Positions 55,001 through 63,962 of a stretch of 64,000 nucleotides of DNA are shown here, in pieces. Each line of letters opens with the position of its first letter. Within the stretch, counting starts at the first letter, position 1. Under the pieces are notes generated by a model, which saw only the letters and a list, made by a program, of their open reading frames with translations, made no database searches and was not told where the DNA came from. Source of the DNA: CAYSRJ01 sp964521865 (GTDB lineage: Bacteria; Spirochaetota; B62-G9; DRHN01); assembly GCA_964521865.1 (NCBI GenBank), contig CAZFTJ010000008.1, positions 103,409 through 167,408 on the forward strand. Reading direction: 5' to 3'. The translations under genes were made by a program, and so were the position numbers.

Positions 55001-57411
55001 TGCGTTTGTATTTCACCACCGATCAGCCTCTTTCGCAGGGAGAGGAGGCGACTGTCTCAAAGGCCTTTCCGACACCGCAAAACTTCTCGTTTTACCAGGA
55101 ATTCAATATGTACCTGTACCTGCCCTCGAACCAGACGGTACCTCCGCAGATGAATTTCTCCCTCGAATTTTTAAGCAGTGAAAATGAAGGTCTCGCCGTC
55201 GATATACCGGGGAGCGGGATGGTGCAGGGATGGAATACGATTACTGTGGATTTGACTGAGGTGTATCCCGTGAGCCTGAACGGTCAGTCCGTAGGCAGCA
55301 TGATACGGACCGGCAGTTTGAACATCCTGAAACGTGTCTCAAAGGTGACGTTCGGTCTCAAAGCCGAAACAGGGGATATAACCGGTATTCCTAAAACAAG
55401 TCCGTTCGAGATCTGGCTCGACGAATGGCATCTCGCCGGCAGCAGGGGCTACTGGGACAAGGCGTTCTATACGGAGGGTACACTCGGATACAGGGGAGAC
55501 GCGTTGCTGTTGGGAGGATTCGCGCTTGTAAGCAATCCGGCCGTGACGCTGGGGTATGAACGGCGCGAGGGGTATTTCTACGATGCAATCGATGATCAGA
55601 GCGATACATATTCCGGGAGTTTTGAATCGGATTTCTTTCAGTATCTGAATACCAGTGTATATCTGAGCAGGGAGAATATTCGTCCGAAGAGAAACGAGGA
55701 AAAGCTCCCCGAAAACCTCGATATGGACGGATCGGTTCTGAAGCAGTCGCACTCGGTGAAGCTTGATTTTGAAAAAAGTTATATACCGGTGCTCGAACAT
55801 TCCTTCGATCGCATAGTGACGAACACGAACGACATCGAACTGACAAAAACCGACTACCGGCACGAGGACAGCACAGAGTACAACGAAACGCTCTGGTTCA
55901 AGCAGAGCTACGATCTTCCATTCGGTCTTTCCCAGTCATTTACATTCAGCAGGAACTGGGTCGACAACGATACCTCTATCGTTGTCCCTGCATTGAGCCT
56001 CGAGCCCTCCGAAACGGAGGAAGCGACCCTTAATCAGATAGAGTCGCTCGATATTAATTACAGTTGGAAGAGCAATCAGGTATCGACCTATATGAGCAGG
56101 GATGTCGAGTATGACGGAGAGTATGTACCCCGTACCGGCGAATGGCTTGATTCCTATTCCTACAAGCTGAGCAGGCTGTTCAGGCCGCCTGACGAGAACC
56201 TCGAAGGAGGACGACTGGCATCGAAGACCGATACATACGGCATCGGAGCGGATATCCCCCTGGAAAAATCCGTTGGATTTTCTTCATCCTTTGATAATGA
56301 GATTACGGAACAGAACTTTCAGCGTGCCGGTTCGGCGCGGGATACGGCTTTTACAGACAGCATACATCTGGAGTTTCCCTTTTACTTCCTCGGTGACCAG
56401 CGCGTGCAAATTACACCGGCGATGGAGCGCGCATTCACAGGTGATTACCGGATTGCTGCAACCAGCCTGACCGAGGGGGATATTCTTCTCTCAAGCTACT
56501 CATACCTGTTCATGCCTCCCTTCTACTATATCAACCCGATAAAAGGCCTCGGAAGAAATAAGGATTACACGGCGGTCGATCTTTTCAGTGATACGACGAG
56601 CATCGCGGGGACGGCAACGAATACGCTGTCGAATGCCTATAATCTCGATACATCTCTCGAGTACGAGAAATGGTACATCCCGGTATATGTAGGTCTTTCA
56701 ATCGACGGGGAAACACAGCGTGACGGAGAAACGTACCAGCAGACAAGGTCCTTCAGTACGTCCACGACCAACAACATTCGCTTCAAGCGGCCCGAAGGAT
56801 TGTATAAAAAAGAGCTCGATGTTTCACTCGCCTATTCGACGGAAAGAAACTATGCAACCAAAGTTATTGCCCACACCTTTGAAATAGGGGCCTCCTACAC
56901 CAGGCTGGAGAGCGAGCATAGCGGCATAACGCTTGATCACGAGATTACCTACACCCTGCAGAGGCAGAAAATCGGCAGCAGTAAGATGTACCTCTTTCCC
57001 GACGACCCATCGGGAGAAATCAGTGTCGCTGAAAGGCCGGACAGTGATTCTGTGTCGAGCGCTGTAACCTTTCGATACCTCTGGGAGTACCTGCTTACCG
57101 GCAGACCGTTCTTCGCTTCTTTGGCGAAAAGTCTTGATTATACGGCATCGGTGCAGAACGTCGAGAGCGTAAAGCTGGAAAACATCTACACCTTTACCGA
57201 CAGGGAAAAAGCCGAAAGCTTCAGTAATATTCCTTTCAGGTTGACGCTTGAGCATGCCTCGGACTACCAGATGACCGAAAATGTTCTGTTCGGTATGAAC
57301 GCAAAAACAGTTGTCGGTATTGAGGAGAAGGTGCTTCCCAACGCACCGGAGGGAAATATTCTTCCCTCCATGGGTTTTGAATTCGGTATATCCCTCAAAG
57401 TGCTTTTCTAA
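52078..57411 (+). CDS. Giant SprA-like outer-membrane protein
   Basis: This 1777-residue protein starts with GTG and has a signal peptide (about 1-26; YILFLCAIPFTASAQ). It ends in an aromatic-terminated strand (FGISLKVLF), as outer-membrane beta barrels do. The middle contains Asp/Asn-rich calcium-type repeats (DEDINANGILDGE, DSEDLDNDGVLDTG) and an IWLDEWHLAG segment followed by many amphipathic strands. This layout resembles SprA, the translocon of type IX secretion in Bacteroidota and relatives. I infer a large barrel with periplasmic parts; the SprA relation is by architecture and needs a profile search. It overlaps flgJ and may belong to the flagellar operon or simply abut it. Confidence 0.7.
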   Translation: MNRKKAGISVFYILFLCAIPFTASAQFVLEDYQSLLYGKYYRDFYPLMIQQHTLGSVEMSDFSDDPANADRYVTNTVGTDAGEGLNLEGEIDLNLGYGKKFTLKKGTVVGAGAQGIDENLNLDLIERILLMGMIGDRLYVEFDYDSERKKENLGEEKNIYHVAYLGKDGEFVKEVSVGNKELSIEDTRYIPIDEGNQDSFGVRARAGRGNFTVEGLMRYNVAFEGTKEFTGSKNSVVMDALDVEYATGKFFFLPDTQIDTGSLLLYRSTSSGEEIIVDGKKFRLMSRGIDYDFDNSNGRIYLNDSLAYGEELIVYYKKNGKGVGDSSLGVNAIIDTGGVRKNFNSTDFSAYFDASGTYLYLKRSAFNSYWELKNGYLLEEYEGAVLYDVGIQLLYTANKGINDNYAGLLSQYEIDMDHGAIFFNFNDASGAFYPRPFPGEYPYTDPSNTVNPFNPDDPANLVYGGVTAPPSKNSVNTIEVSYSYSTESYFLDFNLVPGSVEVTINGNVLDPQYYTVDYDLGFVTFSEGVIKPSSAVVIHYRYTTLGSGDMSLFSAIGLTYDAGPFLARNVTAYETGVKGGEAPEVGKEPSSALVNSTRMSLKLGAVKEDETGLYTELNGEAAVSRSNQNVYGKAVVADMEKGDVFTDIDMTDENWMLGSRSSILPAALGTRGNVIYKNYWKETIFEGNVLQKLSWDIPSGNVFSYSEKAGPYNTADKPTGGADSSLVIEYSFSAGSTNPYITVSKAVGGQNFSNFERLNLLLSGQDIAGSDIHVYVELLQTYDEDINANGILDGESSINDRGFSITPFGGQQTVIGTDREGKSNGRLDSEDLDNDGVLDTGSEDGVVIQGESRPYAADLGIGSSGWSFVSLDILDLVEDKPDIFSSPAVLRITVTTGDATLSQNTSGKLLINRIWFSGSDIQNNSPEYLNISEVSVDEDPVVKENAFSRAFPGLYENLHGNAAYRSRNELVEKVLRLYFTTDQPLSQGEEATVSKAFPTPQNFSFYQEFNMYLYLPSNQTVPPQMNFSLEFLSSENEGLAVDIPGSGMVQGWNTITVDLTEVYPVSLNGQSVGSMIRTGSLNILKRVSKVTFGLKAETGDITGIPKTSPFEIWLDEWHLAGSRGYWDKAFYTEGTLGYRGDALLLGGFALVSNPAVTLGYERREGYFYDAIDDQSDTYSGSFESDFFQYLNTSVYLSRENIRPKRNEEKLPENLDMDGSVLKQSHSVKLDFEKSYIPVLEHSFDRIVTNTNDIELTKTDYRHEDSTEYNETLWFKQSYDLPFGLSQSFTFSRNWVDNDTSIVVPALSLEPSETEEATLNQIESLDINYSWKSNQVSTYMSRDVEYDGEYVPRTGEWLDSYSYKLSRLFRPPDENLEGGRLASKTDTYGIGADIPLEKSVGFSSSFDNEITEQNFQRAGSARDTAFTDSIHLEFPFYFLGDQRVQITPAMERAFTGDYRIAATSLTEGDILLSSYSYLFMPPFYYINPIKGLGRNKDYTAVDLFSDTTSIAGTATNTLSNAYNLDTSLEYEKWYIPVYVGLSIDGETQRDGETYQQTRSFSTSTTNNIRFKRPEGLYKKELDVSLAYSTERNYATKVIAHTFEIGASYTRLESEHSGITLDHEITYTLQRQKIGSSKMYLFPDDPSGEISVAERPDSDSVSSAVTFRYLWEYLLTGRPFFASLAKSLDYTASVQNVESVKLENIYTFTDREKAESFSNIPFRLTLEHASDYQMTENVLFGMNAKTVVGIEEKVLPNAPEGNILPSMGFEFGISLKVLF

Positions 57412-57430
57412 AATCCTCGCCAATTAGAAT

Positions 57431-57470
57431 GGTGTTGTTATTTACACCAAAAGGTGTGTATTATCACACC
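57431..57470. terminator. Alternating hairpin repeats between convergent genes
   Basis: Four short arms alternate: GGTGT (57431-57435), ACACC (57444-57448), GGTGTG (57453-57458) and CACACC (57465-57470). They can fold as two separate hairpins or as a single central ACACC-AAAA-GGTGT stem. The position between the end of the outer-membrane protein gene and the end of cas6 suits a bidirectional terminator. Confidence 0.45.
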
Positions 57471-57520
57471 GTATTCGTCAAAATTCTATTCTATAGATAT
57501 CTATTACTTTAGCCGGCAAA

Positions 57521-58213
57521 TCATCGTTTACTATCAACATCCCCAACTCTATTTATAGTACCAAACCCTCTCGACACTGATTTACCAATGCCCCAGTAAT
57601 CCGGGATTTCGAAGTTTACGGAGAAGGTGCCGAGGAAACCAAGCATTGGCACGCCCTTTAATGACGTAGGAACTTCTTTAAGCTTTTTGATATCTACTTT
57701 GATAGGCGAAGGCACTGTATAACCAAGGCTTTTTGACATTGAAAGTATATTACCAACAAGAATCTTTTCCAAAAGCTCTTTTCTCTTTACCCAACTTCCA
57801 AGCCTCTGGTATTTATCATAGTTTTTCTCATTTAGAGCAAGCCAGGGGGTGAGAAATTGATATTGTTTTAAGCTGTCAATAACTCCTATTGAAATATTGT
57901 AGAATTCTATTTCTTTAGTAAGAATGGTATAGATTTGCCCTCCTAATAAGATTTTTTTTAACACCAGATCTAAGCCAGTAAGGAGTTCTGCACCTTCTTT
58001 GCATCCAACAAGCAGACATTCATTATTGATAACTTTGTACTGAACCAGTGGGTGAAAATAATCAAATGTTCCATCTTTATGATGTTGATGAAGTAATCGT
58101 TCTTCAGGATAGAAATTGGCCACCGCTCCTCGCAAGTCTTTTGCTTTAACCTTTATACCCAGCGGGGAGTCAAATTTGAGTTTTAGAATACAATGTTTTT
58201 TCTTTTCGCTCAA
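57521..58213 (-). CDS. cas6: CRISPR pre-crRNA endonuclease Cas6
   Basis: The 230-residue RAMP protein has the C-terminal glycine-rich loop IGKSVSRGFGTI typical of Cas6 and its relatives. GFLGTFSVNFEIPDYWGIG lies just before it. It would cut precursor CRISPR RNA within the repeat. The most likely catalytic residues are the His pair near residues 43-45 (LHQHHKDG), by inference only. It is the last gene of the cas operon, overlapping cas3 by 4 nt. It belongs to a shorter Cas6 variant than the typical 240-260 residues. Confidence 0.85.
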   Translation of the reverse strand: MSEKKKHCILKLKFDSPLGIKVKAKDLRGAVANFYPEERLLHQHHKDGTFDYFHPLVQYKVINNECLLVGCKEGAELLTGLDLVLKKILLGGQIYTILTKEIEFYNISIGVIDSLKQYQFLTPWLALNEKNYDKYQRLGSWVKRKELLEKILVGNILSMSKSLGYTVPSPIKVDIKKLKEVPTSLKGVPMLGFLGTFSVNFEIPDYWGIGKSVSRGFGTINRVGDVDSKR

Positions 58214-60519
58214 AATATTAGTATTCCTTCATCAAAGACATTATCTAAAACCAAACCGCAATCTGTAGAATAAAATCCATCTCGTAAGATCCACTGTCCC
58301 AAATATTCAGTTGCAATATCTTGTGGATCAAATCCAGGTTTTGCATATACATCAATGGAGATTTTTGCTATCCTCCCTGCAATTGCCTTCCACGCCTCTC
58401 TACGCCTCCAACGATCCTCTTTTTCGTTTGCTTTTAACATCTCATCTTTTAATTCAAGATCCTGTTCTATAACGAGAAAGGTGTGTTTTCTGCGTTCCTT
58501 CCCCCGAAGCAGTTCATGGACAGGATCATCTTCATGCCATCTTGCAAATCTTTCAAGATGTATCATCCCCGTATCCTTTTTTGCTTTTAAAATCTTAAAA
58601 TAGCGATTTGCGAGAGTCAGAATGTTCTTTTCTTCAATCTCCATGATTTTTTCTATTAATTGTCGAGTAACATGCATGTGAACATCATCATATATCATAC
58701 TAGAATATCGTTTGTCCTGCTCATTAACTAGATCAACAATTTCAACAGTTCCCAGATTAGGTAACCTACCGTTGCGATTACAACGGCCTGCAATTTGGAC
58801 CATACTATCAAAAGGAGCAAAATCCCTTATTACAATATCCATATCAATATCAATACCTGCTTCCACACACTGTGTTGATACAACAATACACGATTGATCA
58901 TTTTTAATAATGTCAATAGCTGCCAATCTATCCCTTGGGGTTACATCTGCAGTAAGAAAAAGTAATGGGACATAAGAAAATTTAGTAGGCCAATCTTTAG
59001 CAAGTTTATCACGGACAAGCCGTGCACTTTTACGAGTATTCAGTGTAATCAAAACACGCTTATTTTCAGATAGCCATATGTCACGTCGCTTTAAAATTTC
59101 ATCACAAAATTCACTTATATTAAGTTTTTTCTGTAATTTGAATATTAATTGATACCGATTAAATGACTCAAAATAAGGAGAATAGTTTTCTAGAAGCGGA
59201 ATTGAATCAGGAAAGATTGAAGGCAGCGTAGCTGACATTAGCAAGACACTGCTATTGCCAATTCTTACCAAGCACTTTAAAATCTCTTCCAATGGTTTCC
59301 AAAGTTTACAAGGAAGAGACTGTACCTCATCCATTACAATCAAAGCATCGCATAGATTATGAAACCGCATCTGATACCTTGATTTTGAATCCATAAGTGT
59401 CATCAAGAATTGATCATAAGTTGTGATAACCAGTTCTGTTCGCCAAGTATCAATAAAAAAATGTTCCGTCTCTTCTTCCAATCCTTGCCTGTATTTTCTA
59501 TCAGAAAGAGAGTGACTAGTTAAGAACCATGATCCGTCTACCTCTTTATTGCCAATTGTCAGAAGAGACTCGTATTCTTTTGTAGTCTGGTCGATCACTG
59601 ATAGGAATGGTAATACAATGACAGCTTTGGGAGATGTTCCAGAATTTATATCTATTTTTTTATCCATCTCTAAAAGCCATGTAGCAGAAAGCAGAGTTTT
59701 ACCACTGCCTGTGGGAGCGGTTAAGTTAAAAATACCTGGCCCATCGATATAATTAATTCTTCTTTCTATCTCTCTTCTTATAGATTTTCGAGTCTTATTG
59801 ACCTGTGTAGCCTCAGGTGTTCCAATTTTTTGTCCCACCCATTCTGGCATCCAGTGCTTTGTTTCTCTTCGTATGTATATTTGTGGATCTTCCACAGCAA
59901 GAAAAGCCTTATCTGCTTCAAGCAGAAGAGAAAAAAGTAATTGGGTTTCAAGTCTAAATGTTATGGCATCTTCAATTGATAATTTTTCAAAGGCGGATAG
60001 GACAACATCATCAAGATACTTTTGTGCTCTTGCCCATGGACGATCTGCGAGATTTAGTCTTGAGATGTTGAAACCACAATATCGTTCTAATAATTCACTT
60101 TGCAAGAATGCAATCTGACGCTTTAAAATACGTGGAAGTAATCCAGTTCCTATCTCTCGCATTCTTTCTACCGAGGGAAGTCCTCTATGATGTCCAAAAA
60201 TAATAGCTGATACCATCAATGTATCCAATACATTCCAATCTTCATCTTTTGCCAGTAAGATAGAAAGGAGCGTAGACATTGGCGTATGTGCCTTTTCTAT
60301 CGGATCACCGTTATAGGCAGATGGATTTTTGATATAATCTTGAAACTGTTCTGTCCCCTTACCACTATCATGTAGAAAAACTACTTTCCGGATGAGACTT
60401 CTCATTACAGGTGATATTGTAGTTTTCGAGTGCCAATCCAAAAGACTATTTATTGCTAACATAACTTGGTTGATATGTTGAGAAAGTTCTAAATCTGGAT
60501 GTGATTTAATATTGTTCAT
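58210..60519 (-). CDS. cas3: CRISPR nuclease-helicase Cas3
   Basis: The 769-residue protein has an N-terminal HD nuclease domain (LSQHINQV, then VVFLHDSGKGTEQF and EKAHTPMS). A superfamily 2 helicase follows with Walker A APTGSGKT (about residue 268), the DEVQ box in VMDEVQSLP (about 395), LLMSATLPS, and the motif VI segment QIAGRCNRNG after VVSTQCVEAGIDI. It would unwind and degrade DNA recognised by Cascade. The ATGA overlaps with cas5 upstream and cas6 downstream (4 nt each) show a tight operon. Confidence 0.93.
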   Translation of the reverse strand: MNNIKSHPDLELSQHINQVMLAINSLLDWHSKTTISPVMRSLIRKVVFLHDSGKGTEQFQDYIKNPSAYNGDPIEKAHTPMSTLLSILLAKDEDWNVLDTLMVSAIIFGHHRGLPSVERMREIGTGLLPRILKRQIAFLQSELLERYCGFNISRLNLADRPWARAQKYLDDVVLSAFEKLSIEDAITFRLETQLLFSLLLEADKAFLAVEDPQIYIRRETKHWMPEWVGQKIGTPEATQVNKTRKSIRREIERRINYIDGPGIFNLTAPTGSGKTLLSATWLLEMDKKIDINSGTSPKAVIVLPFLSVIDQTTKEYESLLTIGNKEVDGSWFLTSHSLSDRKYRQGLEEETEHFFIDTWRTELVITTYDQFLMTLMDSKSRYQMRFHNLCDALIVMDEVQSLPCKLWKPLEEILKCLVRIGNSSVLLMSATLPSIFPDSIPLLENYSPYFESFNRYQLIFKLQKKLNISEFCDEILKRRDIWLSENKRVLITLNTRKSARLVRDKLAKDWPTKFSYVPLLFLTADVTPRDRLAAIDIIKNDQSCIVVSTQCVEAGIDIDMDIVIRDFAPFDSMVQIAGRCNRNGRLPNLGTVEIVDLVNEQDKRYSSMIYDDVHMHVTRQLIEKIMEIEEKNILTLANRYFKILKAKKDTGMIHLERFARWHEDDPVHELLRGKERRKHTFLVIEQDLELKDEMLKANEKEDRWRRREAWKAIAGRIAKISIDVYAKPGFDPQDIATEYLGQWILRDGFYSTDCGLVLDNVFDEGILIF

Positions 60520-61253
60520 AAAAACAACAGTACCGTATCATTTACTTTATAAGCCCACCCTGTTTCTACTGGAATTCCCTTTGCATCACGTTCCATAAAA
60601 TATATAGAATGAGAGAAGATTCTATCAGGCATAACGGACCTTGGCATCTGGAGTGAGTGAATTGCCAGCCCCTTCTCAAATATCTGCTCTATATCCAGAA
60701 TCCCTGCTTCCTGTGGAAAAACAGACTGGATCTCATAAACCCCTTTTGGCATCGGCAGAGATTTATCTGTACTGAGATACTCAATATCTGCCATCATTTC
60801 AGAGAGACCAAGGGAAGGCTGAAAATACCATCGTTTATACCTCAATCTTTCTTCAAGTTGGAGATTATAAGGTTCAGGGACAGAAAACCAAATTGTATAA
60901 TTTGGATTAAACAACCATTCTTGAAGTATTAATGTTGCCTTTTCGGGAACAGTCTTTTTGTCAGTCTTTTGGGTACTCTTTATAACCAATGGTAATGGAG
61001 CAGGAGGATCTTTCCTCAATTTTACTCTGTGCCAGTGTGTTTGAGGTATCTTACCAGAGACAGCAATATTTGCTGGCTCAAGCATAACCTGTGGCTCATC
61101 TTTTTGTAAGCCTAGTATAGCACCTAAAACACCCAGAATCACAGTTCTAGGTGGTAATGGGTAACTCAACGCACTAGCCGATGCCTCGGCTCTTAGAAAA
61201 TGGGCAAAACGTCCTCTTAATCGGAAACTTGTTAATTGCATCTGCTGCTCCAT
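60516..61253 (-). CDS. cas5: CRISPR Cascade subunit Cas5
   Basis: The 245-residue RAMP protein has the Cas5 N-terminal RRM start TSFRLRGRFAHFLRAEAS and the glycine-rich SYPLPPRTVILGVLGAILGL. Cas5 caps the 5' handle of the crRNA and binds Cas8 in type I-B. Its position between cas7 and cas3 is standard. It lies 28 nt after cas7 and overlaps cas3 by 4 nt. The family subtype (Cas5h/Cas5b-like) is inferred from the neighbours rather than sequence alone. Confidence 0.88.
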   Translation of the reverse strand: MEQQMQLTSFRLRGRFAHFLRAEASASALSYPLPPRTVILGVLGAILGLQKDEPQVMLEPANIAVSGKIPQTHWHRVKLRKDPPAPLPLVIKSTQKTDKKTVPEKATLILQEWLFNPNYTIWFSVPEPYNLQLEERLRYKRWYFQPSLGLSEMMADIEYLSTDKSLPMPKGVYEIQSVFPQEAGILDIEQIFEKGLAIHSLQMPRSVMPDRIFSHSIYFMERDAKGIPVETGWAYKVNDTVLLFL

Positions 61254-61281
61254 TTGAGTTAGTAAAGAATCGCTAGCCTTC

Positions 61282-62247
61282 TTAAGGTAAACTTTCTATA
61301 TCAAAAGTCTTCCAGCCTGTTGGTAAGGCGTCTGTAAATAGAATATCAGGAGATTTTGCATAAAGTATCTTGGCTATCCTATGCTCCTGCTCCTTTGTCC
61401 GTTCAATTAGCAATGTGAGATCCAACTTGTAGTCCTTCGGTGAGGCCCATTCTTTTTCCTTTTTTATATCAGTAGCGACCATTTTTACATAGTCATGTAG
61501 TCTACCGAATTGGAATTCTTCTACTTTATTATACTCAATGTCAATCAACAAATGCGGAATCTGCCCTACCTTTGTCCGGGTATTTCCAGAGACTCGAACC
61601 CCATGCCACATTGCTTGTAACAGATAATTATAGTCTTCATCTGTCATCCTCGAAATCTCTGCGGAGTGCTCATTGGCCACGCCAGAAAAGCCAATCAGGG
61701 CATAACGTAGTCCGAAATAGGTTGTGAATGTCCCCTGCGTTTTCTCCAGCCCGCTGGCAAAGATGGATGTGCCATGAATATCTACCTCTTCTGCCTGGTG
61801 TAAAACCTCGCCCATATTGATTTGAACGGCACCAGTCATTGTCTTTGGCACAGGCTCCCATTTTGCTTTCCTTCTACTTTCTCCTTTCACCTCTTCAGCC
61901 TTGAAAGCAAAAGAGCTGCCAAAGAGTCTGGCGTCAATAAATGCATCCAGAAGAATGTCGACCAATTCCGCTTTATTTGCTTCTAGTTTGTTTTCTTTTT
62001 TTAGGTGATGAACGACCCTACCGGTCAAATTTGTTGTCCTTCCCTCGATGTTATCGACCAAGATATCTCTACCTTGGGCCTTCATAAAATCCCTGGCAAA
62101 TCGTTTTAGCCGAACATCGGTCACATAATGGGTTCCATCTGGAAGGACCCGAGGCCTATTCTCATCCGGGTCGCCGTTTGGATTACCCATCTTGATATCA
62201 TAGAGAAGCAGAAACTCGTGTCTACTTGATAAAAATTGCTTATTCAT
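61282..62247 (-). CDS. cas7: CRISPR Cascade backbone subunit Cas7 (Csh2-like)
   Basis: The 321-residue backbone protein has the hallmark GNPNGDPDENRPR at residues 21-33, shared by the Csh2/Csd2 group of Cas7 proteins. GRVVHHLKK and GTFTTYFGLRYALIGFSG fall in the usual places. Several copies coat the crRNA spacer. The Csh2-like type with an adjacent zinc-finger Cas8b indicates type I-B. It overlaps cas8b by 4 nt and is followed by cas5 after 28 nt. Confidence 0.92.
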   Translation of the reverse strand: MNKQFLSSRHEFLLLYDIKMGNPNGDPDENRPRVLPDGTHYVTDVRLKRFARDFMKAQGRDILVDNIEGRTTNLTGRVVHHLKKENKLEANKAELVDILLDAFIDARLFGSSFAFKAEEVKGESRRKAKWEPVPKTMTGAVQINMGEVLHQAEEVDIHGTSIFASGLEKTQGTFTTYFGLRYALIGFSGVANEHSAEISRMTDEDYNYLLQAMWHGVRVSGNTRTKVGQIPHLLIDIEYNKVEEFQFGRLHDYVKMVATDIKKEKEWASPKDYKLDLTLLIERTKEQEHRIAKILYAKSPDILFTDALPTGWKTFDIESLP

Positions 62248-63962
62248 CTCTCTCCTCCTATTTGAGTTCTATTATCAGCCCTTTTAGGGAGAATCGTTGT
62301 GGTCAAGGACTGCCCTAACAGTAAATAATAATTAGTTGCCTTTTCATCTAACTCAATACTGTCTCCCAATTGTACGCCAAGCCTTCCAATCTCCACAACC
62401 AGTTCCCTAATATCTGCACTGCTTTCGATTTCATAAACCAGTAGTTTTTCCCTAATCTTTATGTATAGACCTGGAATATCTGACCCTTTTAATGTCAACC
62501 GTTTGAGCCAAGTGAGGGCATTAGCAGCAACATTAATATTCCTTGCCCCTTGAACCTGAAGTACCTTTCCATAAAGCACTCCGAGCAAAAAGGCATAAGC
62601 CTTTTCAGGAGTGTCAATCCCGCTTTCCGGTCCAAAATAGGGTTTTAATCTTTCCACCTGGGGTTCATAAAAGTTACATGCCATCTTCATTACCTCCAGC
62701 CTTTTAAAGTAATATATCCACCAGCACAAATGCCTTATCCAACCAGCAAATGTCAAATAACACTCTCCTGTTTTCTTATTTCTCCCTTCATAAAGAAGGT
62801 CATTTTCGACCCCCTTTCCCTTCTCAATTGCCTCCATCCAATACCAACGAGCCGTGGTCATAATCTCTGCCCAGAATCGTGTAACAGGGATAACTGTTTT
62901 ATGATAAATAGACGTAGCAATATTTCTTCTCAATTGCCGTAGCTTCATACTCGTATTTGCATCTTTTGATTTCTTATCACCAGGCCTATAAAAGATAGCC
63001 CTTAATGCTCTAAGTGATAAATCAGGGAAAAAAGTGATTTTCTTATCCTTGAAATAAACTACTTCTGGAAAAAGAGGATGCCTCCAGCTCCTACATGCAT
63101 TATTAATTTTTGAAAGCTCTGCTAATCGGGTAGGAGGCACATTGGTTATCATGCCAGTAACATTCTCAATTTCTTGGCCCACGGTGGCCCAGAGAAATGT
63201 GAGATTCAATATACCTTTTTCCTCTTTCAGTTTATCAAGTATGGTTATTTCACTCTCTTCTGTGTCTGAAAGTACATTTTTTGTGAAATCTTTTTCTATG
63301 TTTCTCCGAATTTTTTGTCGTGCCTTATAATCTATTGTTAGGAAAGGTATAACAATAGTACTATCACCAGTAATATATGTTATAAAAGGATTCCGCATGT
63401 GGGGGCCTTTTTTCAGTAAGTGAAATTTGTAGATATAGAGCAGATCAGCACATGCGTTACAAAGTCCATACTTTTTCCACGCCTGTGCCGTATCAATATC
63501 AGGAAATGCACCAGCCCTATCAACATTACTCAAATTGATACCCGCACCTCTTAATGAATTTGGAAAAATGGTAACACCTGATCTCCAACATAATGAACAA
63601 ACTTTATCATCTTGAGCAGGTGCATCACGAGTACAATATTTGATTGTAGATAGTTCACTCATTAAATAATTTAGATATTCAAGACGCTCTCCAGGCCATT
63701 TATTTTTACTATCGGCCACCGTTATTATGACAGTTCCTTTCTCAGACGGAATAAGATCGATAGCCGCAGAATAGATGTTTGGCCAGGTCAAATCTTTTCC
63801 AGTGTTAATTATATTACCATCTATAGTTTTGATATTTGGTCTATCGAGTATACTATAAACCTCATTAAAATAACCTGCCCAGGGAGCCGAACTCTGACCG
63901 ACCTTCTTAAAGTATTGTAAAGTTATCTGTTGCGTAGTGGAGTTCGGTGTAATGGACCCCAA
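62244..63962 (-). CDS. cas8b: CRISPR Cascade large subunit Cas8b (Csh1/TM1802-like), 5' end probably disrupted
   Basis: The 572-residue reading frame has the two CxxC pairs of the Cas8b zinc finger (Cys122/125 and Cys168/171) and the C-terminal FLLGVLYGKVLQVQG region. Cas8b recognises the protospacer-adjacent motif and recruits Cas3. The only available start is a TTG at 63962, inside a sequence that looks like an IS3-family end (63953 onward). The zinc finger sits closer to the N-terminus than expected for this family. The gene is therefore probably truncated by an insertion, and the protein may lack part of its PAM-reading domain. The end overlaps cas7 by 4 nt. Confidence 0.8.
   Translation of the reverse strand: MGSITPNSTTQQITLQYFKKVGQSSAPWAGYFNEVYSILDRPNIKTIDGNIINTGKDLTWPNIYSAAIDLIPSEKGTVIITVADSKNKWPGERLEYLNYLMSELSTIKYCTRDAPAQDDKVCSLCWRSGVTIFPNSLRGAGINLSNVDRAGAFPDIDTAQAWKKYGLCNACADLLYIYKFHLLKKGPHMRNPFITYITGDSTIVIPFLTIDYKARQKIRRNIEKDFTKNVLSDTEESEITILDKLKEEKGILNLTFLWATVGQEIENVTGMITNVPPTRLAELSKINNACRSWRHPLFPEVVYFKDKKITFFPDLSLRALRAIFYRPGDKKSKDANTSMKLRQLRRNIATSIYHKTVIPVTRFWAEIMTTARWYWMEAIEKGKGVENDLLYEGRNKKTGECYLTFAGWIRHLCWWIYYFKRLEVMKMACNFYEPQVERLKPYFGPESGIDTPEKAYAFLLGVLYGKVLQVQGARNINVAANALTWLKRLTLKGSDIPGLYIKIREKLLVYEIESSADIRELVVEIGRLGVQLGDSIELDEKATNYYLLLGQSLTTTILPKRADNRTQIGGER

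Noticed and set aside
57415..57520. Possible CRISPR array next to cas6
   Set aside because: Only about 100 nt are available, and the repeated arms are 5-6 nt long and alternate in orientation. There are no direct repeats with spacers.
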